DNA of 64,000 nt from Tabrizicola sp. (GCF_022842145.1 NZ_JALHQD010000001.1:626127-690126), one strand, 5' to 3'. Shown: positions 33,792-43,382, counted from the stretch's first letter. The notes: generated by a model not told the origin, from the sequence alone. Numbers and translations: made by a program.

Positions 33792-34646
33792 TCAGCGGAT
33801 CAGCAAGACGGGCACCTTGCACGAACGGATCATCTGGGTCGTGGTGGACCCGATGATCAGGCCGCGGATGCGGGAGTGGCCGTAGGCGCCCATGACCACC
33901 ATGTCGAAACCGTCACTTTCCACCATCTGGCCCAGCGCGGTGTCCGGCTGGCCCTGTATCACGGCGGTCTGGACCGAAAACCCGGCACCCTGCAAGCGGG
34001 CAGCCGCATCTGCCAGCCCCTTCGTCACCTCGGGAGAGGCAGAGCCGACGGTCACCACATGCACCGCCAGACCGGCGAACAGGGGATTGCGAGCGATGTG
34101 GTCCACCGCCTTGCGGGCGGAACCGCCACCGTCATAGGCCAGAAGAACCTTTGCAATCGGCTTGAACGCGCGGGGGGCGACGAGGACCGGCAAGCTGCTG
34201 GCGCGGACTATGCGTTCAAGGTTGGAGCCCAGATGACCCTTGGCGAAATTCGCCGCCTCGCCGCGCTTGCCGATCAGGATCATTGCTGCGTCTTTTGCGG
34301 CCTCGTCCACCGTTTCCACGATGTCGCCGTGGCGGAGGCGTGTGGCAATCTCGGCCACCCCGTCCCGGATCAAAATCGCCTGGGCATCTTCCAGAATGGC
34401 ACGGCCCCGCTGTGCCATGAGCTTGGAGCGCTGCGCGTCGAGGTCGGAAAGCTCCTTTAGCAGAGCGCTATGGGCGCCAAGCCGGATCGCGCCGGACAGA
34501 TCTTGCGTCTGGGGGCCTTCATGGCGGCCCAGGACGTTGAGAAGTTCCACCGGAGCGCCCGTGCGGCCCGCAACCCAGACGGCGTGGTCGCAGACGCTGG
34601 CCGAGTAGATCGAGCCGTCGACCAGTGCGATGATCCTTTGCGTCAT
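33792..34646 (-). CDS. Universal stress protein, tandem UspA domains
   Basis: A 284-residue cytosolic protein with two UspA domains. Each has an ATP-binding loop of the G-x2-G-x9-G-(S/N) form: GKRGEAANFAKGHLGSN in the first and GAYGHSRIRGLIIGST in the second. The start at 34646 begins MTQRIIALVDGS, as expected for the fold. It follows the SulP gene by 13 bp on the same strand and is likely cotranscribed with it, suggesting stress-linked anion transport. Confidence 0.92.
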   Translation of the reverse strand: MTQRIIALVDGSIYSASVCDHAVWVAGRTGAPVELLNVLGRHEGPQTQDLSGAIRLGAHSALLKELSDLDAQRSKLMAQRGRAILEDAQAILIRDGVAEIATRLRHGDIVETVDEAAKDAAMILIGKRGEAANFAKGHLGSNLERIVRASSLPVLVAPRAFKPIAKVLLAYDGGGSARKAVDHIARNPLFAGLAVHVVTVGSASPEVTKGLADAAARLQGAGFSVQTAVIQGQPDTALGQMVESDGFDMVVMGAYGHSRIRGLIIGSTTTQMIRSCKVPVLLIR

Positions 34647-34659
34647 GTCTGGTTCCCCA

Positions 34660-36150
34660 TCAATGGGCCAGAAGCTTGTCCATCGCGCCGGGCTTGTCGT
34701 GGACCGCAAGCTTGTCGACGATGGTTTCGGACGCTGAGTTCATGCCGATGATCTCGACCTCGGCCCCATCGCGGCGGAATTTCAGGACCGCCATGTCCAG
34801 CGCCTGAACCGAGGAGATGTCCCAGATATGCGCGTCGGTGACGTCGATCACGACTCGGTCTAGGGCTTCCTTGAAGTCGAAGGCAGCCATGAAATCCTCG
34901 ACCGAGGCATAGAAGAGCTGGCCTTCGACCCGATAGGTGCGAGTGAGGCCGTCGGCGCTGGCGGTGCTGGTGACGCGGAACAGTTGCGCGATCTTCCGGG
35001 CGAAGAAGATGCCGGAGAGCAGCACCCCGATCAGGACACCGATGGCGAGGTTGTGCGTGTAGACCACGGCGGCCACGGTCGCGAGCATGACGACCGAGGA
35101 CGAGCGCGGGTGTGTGGTCAGGTTGCGGATCGAGGACCAGGAGAAGGTGCCGATCGATACCATGATCATGATCGCCACCAGCGCGGGCATCGGGATCTGG
35201 CTGACCCAGTCGCCAAGGCCGACGCAGAAGATGAGGAGCATGACCCCGGCGAAGCCACAGGAGAGCCGCCCGCGCCCGCCGGATTTCACGTTGATCATGC
35301 TTTGGCCGATCATCGCGCAACCCGCCATGCCGCCGATGAAGCCGGTGGCGGTATTGGCAAGGCCCTGGCCGATGCATTCCTGGTTGCGGTCGGATTTCGT
35401 GTCGGTCAGGTCATCGACCAGCGTCTGCGTCATGAGGCTTTCCAGCAGGCCCACGACGGCCACGGCAAGCGCGTAGGGGAAGATGATCTGCAGGGTTTCC
35501 AGGTTCAGCGGAATGTCGGGGATCAGGAAGACCGGCAGCGTGTCGGGCAACTCGCCCATGTCTCCAACGGTGCGGACATCCCAGCCGAAAGTCAGCGTCA
35601 GTGCGGTCAGCACGAGGATTGTCACGAGGGGCGAGGGGATGGCTTTGGTGAGATAGGGAAAGAGGTAGATGATCGCGAGGCCTGCGGCGACGAGGGCATA
35701 GGTCAGCCAGGTGACCTGCCGGGGGTCAAGCTCGGGCAGTTGGGCCATGAAGATCAGGATCGCCAGCGCATTCACGAAGCCGGTCATCACCGATTTCGAG
35801 ACGTAGCGCATGACGAAGCCCAGTCGGGCGAGGCCCATCGCGATCTGCAGAAGGCCCGCAAGGACGGTGGCGGCCAGCAGGTATTGCAGGCCGTGATCCT
35901 TGACGAGCGTGACCATCAGAACCGCCGTGGCCGCCGTGGCGGCCGAGATCATCCCGGGCCTGCCGCCTGCGATGGCGGTGATGACGGCAATGGAGAAGCT
36001 GGCGTAGAGGCCAACCTTCGGGTCCACCCCCGCGATGATGGAAAAGGCTATCGCCTCGGGGATCAGGGCGAGGGCCACGACAAGGCCCGACAACAGGTCG
36101 GGCTTGATGCTGCCGAACCACTGGTTGCGGTAGGCGTCGAGTGAGATCAT
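34660..36150 (-). CDS. SulP family anion transporter with STAS domain
   Basis: A 496-residue inner-membrane transporter of the SulP (SLC26-like) family, moving sulfate or bicarbonate. It has the family N-terminus [35 protein letters not shown], about 10-14 predicted spans, and a C-terminal STAS domain (about residues 390-485: [22 protein letters not shown]). The start at 36150 fits homologue length; an open upstream extension to 36273 lacks support. Substrate choice between sulfate and bicarbonate cannot be made. Confidence 0.92.
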   Translation of the reverse strand: MISLDAYRNQWFGSIKPDLLSGLVVALALIPEAIAFSIIAGVDPKVGLYASFSIAVITAIAGGRPGMISAATAATAVLMVTLVKDHGLQYLLAATVLAGLLQIAMGLARLGFVMRYVSKSVMTGFVNALAILIFMAQLPELDPRQVTWLTYALVAAGLAIIYLFPYLTKAIPSPLVTILVLTALTLTFGWDVRTVGDMGELPDTLPVFLIPDIPLNLETLQIIFPYALAVAVVGLLESLMTQTLVDDLTDTKSDRNQECIGQGLANTATGFIGGMAGCAMIGQSMINVKSGGRGRLSCGFAGVMLLIFCVGLGDWVSQIPMPALVAIMIMVSIGTFSWSSIRNLTTHPRSSSVVMLATVAAVVYTHNLAIGVLIGVLLSGIFFARKIAQLFRVTSTASADGLTRTYRVEGQLFYASVEDFMAAFDFKEALDRVVIDVTDAHIWDISSVQALDMAVLKFRRDGAEVEIIGMNSASETIVDKLAVHDKPGAMDKLLAH

Positions 36151-36317
36151 GTGAATTCCGGTCCAGACCAATCCGCCAGCGACTGACGGTTGGAGTTTTG
36201 CAAGGGTCTGTCTGACGGTTGTCCGGCGGATCGGCGGCCGGAAGAGCCAGCCGGGAATTGCACCCCGCTCCATGTTCGTTGGTGGGCTAGTAGCCGAGAG
36301 TCAGACTGTTGCCAAGC

Positions 36318-36494
36318 TTAGTCCAGTTGCCGCGCTTCGCTGACCAGCATGATCGGGATGCCGTCGCGGATCGGGAAGGCCAGGTGGGCGGCCTTGGAGA
36401 TCAGTTCCTGTTTCTCGGCGTCGTAGGTCAGGACGGCGTTGGTGACCGGGCAGACCAGCGCCTCCAGCATGCGGCGGTCGGTGGGTTGGCTCAT
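36318..36494 (-). CDS. Trm112/UPF0434 family small protein
   Basis: A 58-residue protein of the Trm112/YcaR (UPF0434) family with the pattern [30 protein letters not shown]. Most relatives have CPxC; here only the first cysteine is kept, so a zinc ribbon is unlikely. Its start overlaps the stop of the LON-domain gene (ATGA). Family members act as partners of methyltransferases or have unknown roles. Confidence 0.87.
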   Translation of the reverse strand: MSQPTDRRMLEALVCPVTNAVLTYDAEKQELISKAAHLAFPIRDGIPIMLVSEARQLD

Positions 36495-37138
36495 TGCAGG
36501 ATTTCCTCTTCGCCGCTGCCACGCAGAGCGAATTCGATCAGCGTGACCATGGTTTCGCGGCGGGTGACGAGGGTGGGGGCTTCGAGGAGGGCCTGTTTGT
36601 CCTCGGGCGTGAAGGGACACAGCATGGAGAGCGAGTTGATCAGAAGCTCGACCTCGGCCTCGCGCAGGCTGTTCCAGTCGGTCGAAAGTTCCAGCCGGGT
36701 GAAGTAGCGGCCAAGGAGGGACATGAACTCGGCGCGGCGGAAGCCGGGGTCCTCTTCGGTCGGGCCAAGGTCGCGGCCGAAGGGGGCCCAGTCGACGAGG
36801 CAGCGGCGATAGGGGGTGAAGCCCTGGACCTCTTCCTTGACGCGGAAACGGGAGGCGCCGGAGAGGGTAACCATGTAGCGGCCATCCTCGGTTTCCGAGA
36901 AGCCCGTCAGGCGACCGGCGCAGCCGATGGCCTGAAGGCGTTTCTCACCGCCCGGGGTTTCGCGCGGCTGGATCATGCCGATGAGGCGGTGCTTGGTCTT
37001 CATGCAGTCTTCGATCATCGCGAGGTAGCGCGGTTCGAAGATGTGCAGGGGAAGACGCGCCCGGGGGAGCATGAGCGCCCCGGGCAGTGGGAAGACCGGA
37101 ATGGTGTCCGGCAAGTCGGCTGCGGTGATCATGGACAC
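36491..37138 (-). CDS. LON N-terminal domain protein (no protease domain)
   Basis: A 215-residue protein consisting only of the Lon substrate-binding domain (PF02190): [26 protein letters not shown] and RLIGMIQP are diagnostic. ATPase and protease domains are absent. The function is unknown; a substrate adaptor or stand-alone binding role has been considered for the family. It sits between a thioredoxin-like gene and the Trm112-like gene on the same strand. Confidence 0.92.
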   Translation of the reverse strand: MSMITAADLPDTIPVFPLPGALMLPRARLPLHIFEPRYLAMIEDCMKTKHRLIGMIQPRETPGGEKRLQAIGCAGRLTGFSETEDGRYMVTLSGASRFRVKEEVQGFTPYRRCLVDWAPFGRDLGPTEEDPGFRRAEFMSLLGRYFTRLELSTDWNSLREAEVELLINSLSMLCPFTPEDKQALLEAPTLVTRRETMVTLIEFALRGSGEEEILQ

Positions 37139-37159
37139 CTAGGTAGCCCGAGGTTGGGG

Positions 37160-38062
37160 TCAGGCAAATATCATCGACGACAGGCGACGGCGACCGGCCA
37201 GGACGATGGGGTCCTGCGGCTTCAACGCGTCGAAAATGGTGAACAACTGGGTCTTGGCGGCACCGTCGTTCCACTCGCGGTCGCGGCGGAAGAGTTCGAG
37301 TAGCTGGTCGACGGCTTCCTGCGGGTTTCCGGCGGCCAGGAGGGCGGCGGCGAGGTCGAAACGGGCCTGGTGGTCGTCGGGGCTGGCCTCGACGGCGGCG
37401 CGGAGTTCGGCTTCGGGGCCCGCATTGGCGGCTTGCCGGGCGAGTTCCAGCTGGGCGCGGCCGGCGTCGAGTTCCTTGGACTTGGCGATGGCGGCGGGGG
37501 CGGCGGTGATGAAGGCTTCGGCCTGGTCGAGGTTGCCCAGCGCGAGATGCGCGCGGACGAGGCCCCCGTAGGCGACGGCGTTCTCGGGCTCTTCCTCCAG
37601 GATGGCGGCGAAGGTTTCGGCGGCGTCGGCGGCGGCGCCTTCGGTCAGCATGTCCTCGGCGGCCTGGATCGCCTCGGCAAGGCCACCGTCACCGGCAAGG
37701 GCCGAGACGCGGTCGACGAAGGCTTTCAGCTCCGAGGCGGGTACGGCGCCCTGGAAGCCGTCGACGGGCTGGCCCTGCCAGAAGGCGTAGACGGTGGGGA
37801 TCGACTGGATGCGAAGCTGCGCGGCGATGCGCTGGTTCTGGTCGACATCGACCTTGACCATCTTCACCTTGCCACCCGCGGCCTTGACCGCGGTTTCCAG
37901 CATCGGGCCCAGCGTCTTGCAGGGGCCGCACCAGGTGGCCCAGAAGTCGACGATGATCGGAACCGTCTGGCTGGCCTCGATCACATCGGCCAGGAAACTG
38001 GCCTCGGTTGCGTCCTTGATCAGGTTCGCGTCGGCTTGCGGTTTTTCGCCCAGACCCAGCAT
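37160..38062 (-). CDS. Thioredoxin-TPR protein, CnoX (YbbN)-like
   Basis: A 300-residue protein with an N-terminal thioredoxin domain (about residues 15-125) carrying the redox-active WCGPC motif, followed by TPR-like helices to the C-terminus. This architecture is that of CnoX/YbbN, a chaperedoxin that guards substrates of GroEL and DnaK against oxidation. An intact CxxC is present. It is 22 bp upstream of the LON-domain gene and probably in one operon with it. Confidence 0.9.
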   Translation of the reverse strand: MLGLGEKPQADANLIKDATEASFLADVIEASQTVPIIVDFWATWCGPCKTLGPMLETAVKAAGGKVKMVKVDVDQNQRIAAQLRIQSIPTVYAFWQGQPVDGFQGAVPASELKAFVDRVSALAGDGGLAEAIQAAEDMLTEGAAADAAETFAAILEEEPENAVAYGGLVRAHLALGNLDQAEAFITAAPAAIAKSKELDAGRAQLELARQAANAGPEAELRAAVEASPDDHQARFDLAAALLAAGNPQEAVDQLLELFRRDREWNDGAAKTQLFTIFDALKPQDPIVLAGRRRLSSMIFA

Positions 38063-38091
38063 GGTGGACCCCTTGGTGGATGTTTGGCCCC

Positions 38092-38682
38092 TTATATGGC
38101 CGTTGGTGCGGAAAAGGCCAAGGGGTCAGCCCAATCGCAGGCGGCGATGTGGTCGTTGACCATGCCGGAGGCCTGCATGAAGGCGTAGGTGATGGTGGGG
38201 CCGACGAAGTTGAACCCCTCGGCCTTGAGCGCCTTGGACATGGCCTGGGATTGCGGACTCTGTGACGGGACCTGGGCCATCGTCGCGGGACGTGGGCCGG
38301 GCGGTGGGGCGAAGGACCACAGGAAGGGAGAGAACCCCTGCCGCGCTTCGATCCCGAGATAGGCTTGCGCGCCGCGGATCGTGCCCTCGATCTTGCCACG
38401 GTGGCGGACGATGCCGGGGTCTTGCAGGAGACGGGTAATCTCGGGCTCGCCCCAGGTGGCGATGACGACGGGGTCAAAGCCCTGGAAGGCGGCGCGGAAG
38501 GTGTCGCGCTTCCGCAGGATGGTGATCCAGGACAGGCCAGCCTGGAAGCTTTCCAGAATCAGGAGTTCGAACAACCGGCGCGAATCGCGCTCCGGACGGC
38601 CCCATTCCTGGTCGTGGTAGGCCGTGTACAGCGGATCAGTGCCGCACCACGGGCAACGGGTCGAATTGTCGGCATTTTTCAT
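38092..38682 (-). CDS. tag: DNA-3-methyladenine glycosylase I
   Basis: Base-excision enzyme removing 3-methyladenine from alkylated DNA. The 196-residue protein has the N-terminal zinc ligand region RCPWCGTDPLYTAYHDQEWG and the helix-hairpin-helix part FELLILESFQAGLSWITILRKR. The C-terminal zinc ligands are in VNDHIAACDW. It is 30 bp upstream of the CnoX-like gene and divergent from the EAL gene. Confidence 0.95.
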   Translation of the reverse strand: MKNADNSTRCPWCGTDPLYTAYHDQEWGRPERDSRRLFELLILESFQAGLSWITILRKRDTFRAAFQGFDPVVIATWGEPEITRLLQDPGIVRHRGKIEGTIRGAQAYLGIEARQGFSPFLWSFAPPPGPRPATMAQVPSQSPQSQAMSKALKAEGFNFVGPTITYAFMQASGMVNDHIAACDWADPLAFSAPTAI

Positions 38683-38799
38683 GGCGAAGGCCCTTGGGAA
38701 GGCGGTCCGGCGAATTGGAACAAAATAGGAATATTGACCTTCCGTTTACCCATCCGGGCCTAGGGTGTCGAGCATGAAGTCAGCGGCCGGGGGCAGGAC

Positions 38800-39657
38800 A
38801 TGAGCTATATGAAGGGACCGAGGGTGTCGAAGTTCGACCGCGACCCGCTGGTTTCCAGCCCGTTGAACGCGGCGATCTCGGCTCAGGACCGCGAGACCTT
38901 GTCGATGGTCGCCGCCGCGCTGAAGGACGGACGGATGCGGCTGGCGTTCCAGCCCGTCGTCTATGCTGCCGACTCGTCGATCATCGGCTTCTTCGAGGGC
39001 TTCATCCGGCTTTTGAACCTGCGCGACCAGGTGATACCGGCGCGTGACTTCATGCCCACGGTGGAAGAACGGCAGCTTGGGCGCGAAATCGACTGCGCGG
39101 CGCTGCAACTGGGCCTGCTGGCGATGCAGCGCAACCCGCAGATCCGGGTGTCGATCAACATGTCGGCGCGGTCAGTTGGCTATCGCCCCTGGTCCGACAT
39201 CCTGCGCCGCGCCCTGCAGGAGGCGCCCCGTCTGGGGGCGAACCTGATCCTGGAAATCAACGAAGCCTCGGCGATGCAGGTGCCTGACGTGCTGAAACCC
39301 TTCATGACGGAAATGCGCGAATATGGCATCGTCTTTGCACTAGATGACTTCGGCGCCGGGATGACCTCGCTGCGGACGCTGCAGGAGTTGTCCTTCGAAA
39401 TCGCCAAGATCGACGGCAGCCTGATCAAGCACATCGACCGCCTGCCCGATGCACAGGGCGCGACCAAGGCTGCCATCGCGATCGCGCAAGAGCTGGGGAT
39501 GTATGTTGTCGCCGAATCGGTCGAAACCGAGGGGGAGGCGAACTGGCTTCGTCAGGCCGGGGTCGGATGCCTGCAGGGTTACCTTTTCGGCCCGCCGACG
39601 GTGACGCCCGACTTCCGCGCCTTCCGGCATGGGCGGCCCAATCTGAAAGCCTCGTGA
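38800..39657 (+). CDS. EAL domain protein, signature altered to EGF
   Basis: A 285-residue protein made almost entirely of an EAL domain (about residues 40-275), related to cyclic-di-GMP phosphodiesterases. The name motif is changed: FFEGFIRLLN replaces the usual EALLR. Other metal and substrate residues are mostly kept: SINMSARS, EINEAS, LDDFGAG, KIDGSLIK, ESVETE and GCLQGYLFG. It could be an active enzyme with a variant motif or a c-di-GMP sensor. No GGDEF, PAS or membrane domain is present. The ATG follows GGCAGGA. Confidence 0.88.
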   Translation: MSYMKGPRVSKFDRDPLVSSPLNAAISAQDRETLSMVAAALKDGRMRLAFQPVVYAADSSIIGFFEGFIRLLNLRDQVIPARDFMPTVEERQLGREIDCAALQLGLLAMQRNPQIRVSINMSARSVGYRPWSDILRRALQEAPRLGANLILEINEASAMQVPDVLKPFMTEMREYGIVFALDDFGAGMTSLRTLQELSFEIAKIDGSLIKHIDRLPDAQGATKAAIAIAQELGMYVVAESVETEGEANWLRQAGVGCLQGYLFGPPTVTPDFRAFRHGRPNLKAS

Positions 39658-39730
39658 CGCCGTGCAGGCCCCTGCCACCGACACCGATTTGCACCGGATT
39701 TCCGGGAATCGCCTGTGCGACTCCATCGTT

Positions 39731-39762
39731 CTTGCACTTGCAGCAAGATGCCCTTAGGGCAT
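39731..39762 (+). promoter_or_regulatory. Candidate PhaR-type operator before phaA
   Basis: CTTGCACTTGCAGCAAG (39731-39747) contains TTGC-N4-GCAG, close to the CTGC-N3/4-GCAG sites bound by PhaR in Rhodobacter. It is followed by a 6-bp palindrome, ATGCCC-TTA-GGGCAT (39748-39762). It lies about 70-100 bp before the phaA start, as expected for PHB-responsive repression. Confidence 0.45.
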
Positions 39763-39829
39763 GAATGGATGCGGCGCGAGCCCCTCGTGCCGTGGTGCCG
39801 TGCTCGGGCGCTAGTGGGAGAGGAACCAG

Positions 39830-41005
39830 ATGACCAATGTCGTAATCGTGTCGGCGGGCCGCACCGCCGTGGGCAGTTTTAACGGCTCGTTTGCCAGCAC
39901 ACCGGCGCACGATCTTGGGGCCGCGGTGATCGAGGCCGTGGTGGCACGGGCCGGAATCGACAAGGCCGAAGTCGAAGAGACGATCCTGGGCCAGGTGCTG
40001 ACCGCCGGCCAGGGACAGAACCCGGCACGGCAGGCGCATATCAAGGCGGGGCTGCCCAAGGAAGCCAGCGCCTGGTCGTTGAACCAGGTTTGCGGCTCGG
40101 GCCTTCGTGCCGTCGCTTTGGGTGCGCAGCATGTCCAGCTGGGCGATGCCAAGATCATCGTCGCGGGCGGGCAGGAATCGATGTCGCTTTCGCCCCATGT
40201 CGCGCATCTGCGCGCGGGGCAGAAGATGGGCGACATGAACTTCATCGACTCGATGATCAAGGACGGGCTCTGGGACGCCTTCAACGGCTATCACATGGGC
40301 CAGACCGCCGAGAACGTCGCCAACCAGTGGCAGATATCCCGCGACATGCAGGACGAATTCGCGCTGGCCAGCCAGACCAAGGCGGAAGCCGCGCAGAAGG
40401 CTGGCAAGTTCAAGGACGAGATCATCGGCTTCACCGTGAAGACCCGCAAGGGCGACATCCTGGTGGATCAGGACGAATACATCCGTCACGGCGCGACGCT
40501 GGAGAGCATGCAGAAACTGCGCCCGGCCTTCACCAAGGACGGTTCGGTCACCGCGGCGAACGCCTCGGGTCTGAACGATGGCGCGGCTGCAGTGGTGCTG
40601 ATGACGGCGGAGGAAGCCGCCAAGCGCGGGCTGACGCCGCTGGCTCGGATCGCCTCCTACGCGACCGCCGGGCTTGACCCGTCGATCATGGGCGTCGGTC
40701 CGATCCATGCGTCGCGCAAGGCGCTGGCGAAGGCAGGCTGGAAGGTCGGCGATCTGGACCTGGTCGAGGCGAACGAGGCCTTTGCCGCCCAGGCCTGCGC
40801 AGTCAACAAGGACATGGGCTGGGACCCGTCGATCGTGAACGTGAACGGCGGCGCGATTGCCATCGGCCACCCGATCGGCGCTTCGGGCGCGCGTATCCTG
40901 AACACGCTTCTGTTCGAGATGGCGCGTCGGGACGCGAAGAAGGGTCTTGCGACTTTGTGCATCGGCGGCGGCATGGGCGTCGCCATGTGCCTGGAACGCG
41001 CCTGA
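39830..41005 (+). CDS. phaA: Acetyl-CoA acetyltransferase (beta-ketothiolase) PhaA
   Basis: Thiolase of 391 residues condensing two acetyl-CoA to acetoacetyl-CoA, the first step of polyhydroxybutyrate synthesis. The nucleophilic cysteine is Cys88 in [11 protein letters not shown]. The other active-site parts are [25 protein letters not shown] and the C-terminal [23 protein letters not shown] precedes the ATG. phaB lies about 500 bp downstream, separated by a small secreted-protein gene and a terminator. The PHA synthase gene is not in this window. Confidence 0.95.
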   Translation: MTNVVIVSAGRTAVGSFNGSFASTPAHDLGAAVIEAVVARAGIDKAEVEETILGQVLTAGQGQNPARQAHIKAGLPKEASAWSLNQVCGSGLRAVALGAQHVQLGDAKIIVAGGQESMSLSPHVAHLRAGQKMGDMNFIDSMIKDGLWDAFNGYHMGQTAENVANQWQISRDMQDEFALASQTKAEAAQKAGKFKDEIIGFTVKTRKGDILVDQDEYIRHGATLESMQKLRPAFTKDGSVTAANASGLNDGAAAVVLMTAEEAAKRGLTPLARIASYATAGLDPSIMGVGPIHASRKALAKAGWKVGDLDLVEANEAFAAQACAVNKDMGWDPSIVNVNGGAIAIGHPIGASGARILNTLLFEMARRDAKKGLATLCIGGGMGVAMCLERA

Positions 41006-41006
41006 C

Positions 41007-41393
41007 ATGCGGGCGGCTCTTGCGGCAGGCCTTGCGCTGGCGGCAAGTGCTGCCCCAGCCCAGGAGCCTCCGCTCTGGGCCAATCTTGCGGAATGCAGCG
41101 CGGTCTTCCGGGCGACGGCCCTTTCGGCGGGCTACGGCGGCGTGACGGCGGAGCAGATCGCCGCCGCCGAGACCGCCGCGGCCGCTTTCCGCGCGCGTGC
41201 GGTCGAAGTCGCGGGCGAAATGGGTCAGACCGAGGCCGAGGCGGATGTCGCCTCGATCATGGTCTACCTCGAGCCGCGCTGGGAAAACCGGATCGACCGG
41301 CTGTTTTCGGTCAAGTCCAATCTGGACTGGTTCGGCTACTGCGGGCGGTTGGGTCGGGAACAGGGTGTGCTCATTCCAGACCTCGCGCCGTGA
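41007..41393 (+). CDS. Hypothetical secreted protein after phaA
   Basis: A 128-residue protein with a clear signal peptide (MRAALAAGLALAASAAPAQ, cleavage near residue 19) and an alpha-helical mature part with two cysteines (AECSAVF and FGYCGRLG) that may form a disulfide. It starts one base after the phaA stop, so it is almost surely cotranscribed. I recognise no family; a periplasmic location is inferred. Confidence 0.75.
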   Translation: MRAALAAGLALAASAAPAQEPPLWANLAECSAVFRATALSAGYGGVTAEQIAAAETAAAAFRARAVEVAGEMGQTEAEADVASIMVYLEPRWENRIDRLFSVKSNLDWFGYCGRLGREQGVLIPDLAP

Positions 41394-41417
41394 ATTCTCG
41401 CGGATGATTTCATAAAC

Positions 41418-41452
41418 GGGCGCGCAATAATCTTGCGCGCCCGCTTTCGTTT
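41418..41452 (+). terminator. Rho-independent terminator before phaB
   Basis: A perfect 10-bp stem, GGGCGCGCAA/TTGCGCGCCC, with loop TAATC is followed by GCTTTCGTTT. It ends the phaA transcript or lets only part of it through to phaB. Confidence 0.8.
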
Positions 41453-41500
41453 GGGTAACGGTATTTCAAGGAATACAACAATATGCCGGGAGGAGGCAAA

Positions 41501-42226
41501 ATGGCACGGGTGGCATTGGTGACGGGCGGGTCCCGCGGAATCGGGGCGGCGATCTCGGTCGCATTGAAGGCGGCGGGCTACACGGTCGCGGCGAACTACG
41601 CCGGCAACGACGAGGCGGCGGCGGCTTTCACCAAGGAGACCGGCATCCCGACCTACAAGTGGTCGGTGGCCGAGTATGACGCCTGTGCCGCGGGCATCGC
41701 CAAGGTCGAGGCGGATCTGGGGCCGGTGGACGTGCTGGTGAACAACGCGGGCATCACGCGGGACGCGATGTTCCACAAGATGACTCCGGGCCAGTGGAAA
41801 GAGGTGATCGACACCAACCTGACGGGCCTCTTCAACATGACCCATCCGTTGTGGTCGGGGATGCGGGACCGGAAGTTCGGGCGGGTGGTGAACATCTCGT
41901 CGATCAATGGACAGAAGGGTCAGGCCGGGCAGGCGAACTATTCGGCGGCCAAGTCGGGGGACCTCGGGTTCACCAAGGCGCTGGCGCAGGAAGGTGCACG
42001 GGCCGGGATCACGGTGAACGCGATCTGCCCGGGCTACATCGGCACCGAAATGGTGCGGGCCATCGACGAGAAGGTGCTGAACGAACGCATCATCCCGCAG
42101 ATCCCGGTCGGTCGCCTGGGCGAGCCCGAGGAGATTGCGCGGATCGTGGTGTTCCTGGCGTCCGAGGATGCGGGGTTCATCACCGGATCGACCATCAGCG
42201 CGAACGGCGGGCAGTTCTTCGTCTGA
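41501..42226 (+). CDS. phaB: Acetoacetyl-CoA reductase PhaB
   Basis: NADPH-dependent short-chain dehydrogenase of 241 residues that reduces acetoacetyl-CoA to (R)-3-hydroxybutyryl-CoA for PHB. It has the cofactor motif VTGGSRGIG (residues 7-15), NNAGI, the catalytic Ser in NISSINGQKGQ and the YSAAK Tyr-Lys pair. The start at 41501 is set by GGGAGGAGG 4-8 bases upstream; an in-frame ATG at 41483 is rejected. Confidence 0.95.
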   Translation: MARVALVTGGSRGIGAAISVALKAAGYTVAANYAGNDEAAAAFTKETGIPTYKWSVAEYDACAAGIAKVEADLGPVDVLVNNAGITRDAMFHKMTPGQWKEVIDTNLTGLFNMTHPLWSGMRDRKFGRVVNISSINGQKGQAGQANYSAAKSGDLGFTKALAQEGARAGITVNAICPGYIGTEMVRAIDEKVLNERIIPQIPVGRLGEPEEIARIVVFLASEDAGFITGSTISANGGQFFV

Positions 42227-42283
42227 CGCCTTCTGGTGCGACTTCGTCTTCCCGTCGGAATGTCGGGACGGGGAAGCATAGCG

Positions 42284-42313
42284 GGCCGTCCTTCGGGGCG
42301 GCCTTTTCCTTTT
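42284..42313 (+). terminator. Rho-independent terminator after phaB
   Basis: The stem GGCCGTCC/GGGCGGCC (one G-T pair) is capped by a TTCG tetraloop and followed by TTTTCCTTTT. It is one of the clearest terminators in the window. Confidence 0.9.
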
Positions 42314-42357
42314 GCCGTCGGACGGTTATGGACCGGCATGGCAAGGGAGCGCGCGAA

Positions 42358-43221
42358 GTGACCAAGGGCAAGGCAACGCTGATCGGCTTCACCGCCGTGC
42401 TGATGTGGTCCTTGCTGGCGTTGTTCACCATCGGCAGTGCGCCGGTGCCGCCCTTGATGCTGAACGCGATCTGCTTCGGGATCGGTGGGCTGATCGGGCT
42501 GGTCTGGACGGCTCGGCAAGGGTTCGGGGTGCTGAGGGGGATCAGCTGGAAGGTCTATGCCTTTGGCACGCTGGGTCTTTTCGGATACCACTTCCTGTAC
42601 TTCACCGCCTTCCGCCTGTCGCCCACCGCCGAGACGGGGTTGATCGCCTATCTCTGGCCGCTGTTCATCGTGCTTCTGTCCGGCCTGCTGCCAGGCGAGC
42701 GACTGCGGACGCCGCATGTGGTCGGGGCGCTGATCGCCTTTGCCGGGGCGGCAGTGATCGTTCTGGGGCGGGGAGATGAGGGAAGCGGTTCGGCACTGGG
42801 GCTGGCGCTGGCCTTCGTCTGTGCGGTGACCTGGGCGGGGTATTCGGTGGTGTCGCGGCGGCTGGGCGCGGTGCCGACGGAAAGCGTCACCGTGTTCTGC
42901 CTGGCGACAGCGGCGCTGTCAGTGGTGGCCCATCTGGCGCTGGAAGAGACGGTCTGGCCGGAAACTCCGCTCGGTTGGGCGGCGGTTCTGGCGCTGGGGA
43001 TCGGGCCGGTCGGCGCGGCCTTCTTCACCTGGGATATCGGCATGAAGCGCGGCGATATCCAACTGCTGGGGGTAGCGAGCTACGCGGCCCCGCTCTTGTC
43101 GACATTGGCCTTGGTGACCGCCGGGATTGCAAAGCCGACATGGACCATCGCCCTGGCGGCGGTGTTGATCGCGGGCGGTGCGGCGCTGGCCGCGAAAGCC
43201 AGCGCCAGAAAGGATCAGTGA
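42358..43221 (+). CDS. EamA/DMT family exporter, YddG-like
   Basis: A 287-residue membrane protein with about ten spans and two EamA repeats. It resembles the YddG group, which exports aromatic and other amino acids: LMWSLLALFTIGSAPVPPLMLNA and YHFLYFTAFRLSPTAETGLIAYLWPLFIVLLS. The GTG at 42358 is chosen because GGGAG lies 8 bases upstream; an in-frame ATG at 42328 has a weaker site. Its last bases overlap the end of the convergent DUF465 gene. Confidence 0.87.
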   Translation: MTKGKATLIGFTAVLMWSLLALFTIGSAPVPPLMLNAICFGIGGLIGLVWTARQGFGVLRGISWKVYAFGTLGLFGYHFLYFTAFRLSPTAETGLIAYLWPLFIVLLSGLLPGERLRTPHVVGALIAFAGAAVIVLGRGDEGSGSALGLALAFVCAVTWAGYSVVSRRLGAVPTESVTVFCLATAALSVVAHLALEETVWPETPLGWAAVLALGIGPVGAAFFTWDIGMKRGDIQLLGVASYAAPLLSTLALVTAGIAKPTWTIALAAVLIAGGAALAAKASARKDQ

Positions 43222-43382
43222 GCGCTGAGCCGGGTGATTTCCTCCTTGAGCTTCAGCTTCTGCTTCTTCAGTTCGGCGATCTTCAGATCATCCACTCCGG
43301 GGCTGCGCTGAGCCTTTTCGACCATTTCGGCGAGCGTCTCGTGCTTCCTGCGCAGTTCCACCAGATGGGATTGGATCGTCAT
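43215..43382 (-). CDS. DUF465 (YdcH-like) small coiled-coil protein
   Basis: A 55-residue protein of the DUF465 family, almost wholly an alpha-helical hairpin: SHLVELRRKHETLAEMVEKA, then DLKIAELKKQKLKLKEEITRL. The start at 43382 has AAGGAGG in front. It probably acts as a small cytosolic coiled-coil protein; its role is not known. Its stop overlaps the end of the convergent exporter gene. Confidence 0.88.
   Translation of the reverse strand: MTIQSHLVELRRKHETLAEMVEKAQRSPGVDDLKIAELKKQKLKLKEEITRLSAH

Noticed and set aside
38774-38803. Nine-codon ORF (MKSAAGGRT) ending on the EAL start codon
   Set aside because: It is too short to separate from chance, although the stop-start overlap was noted.
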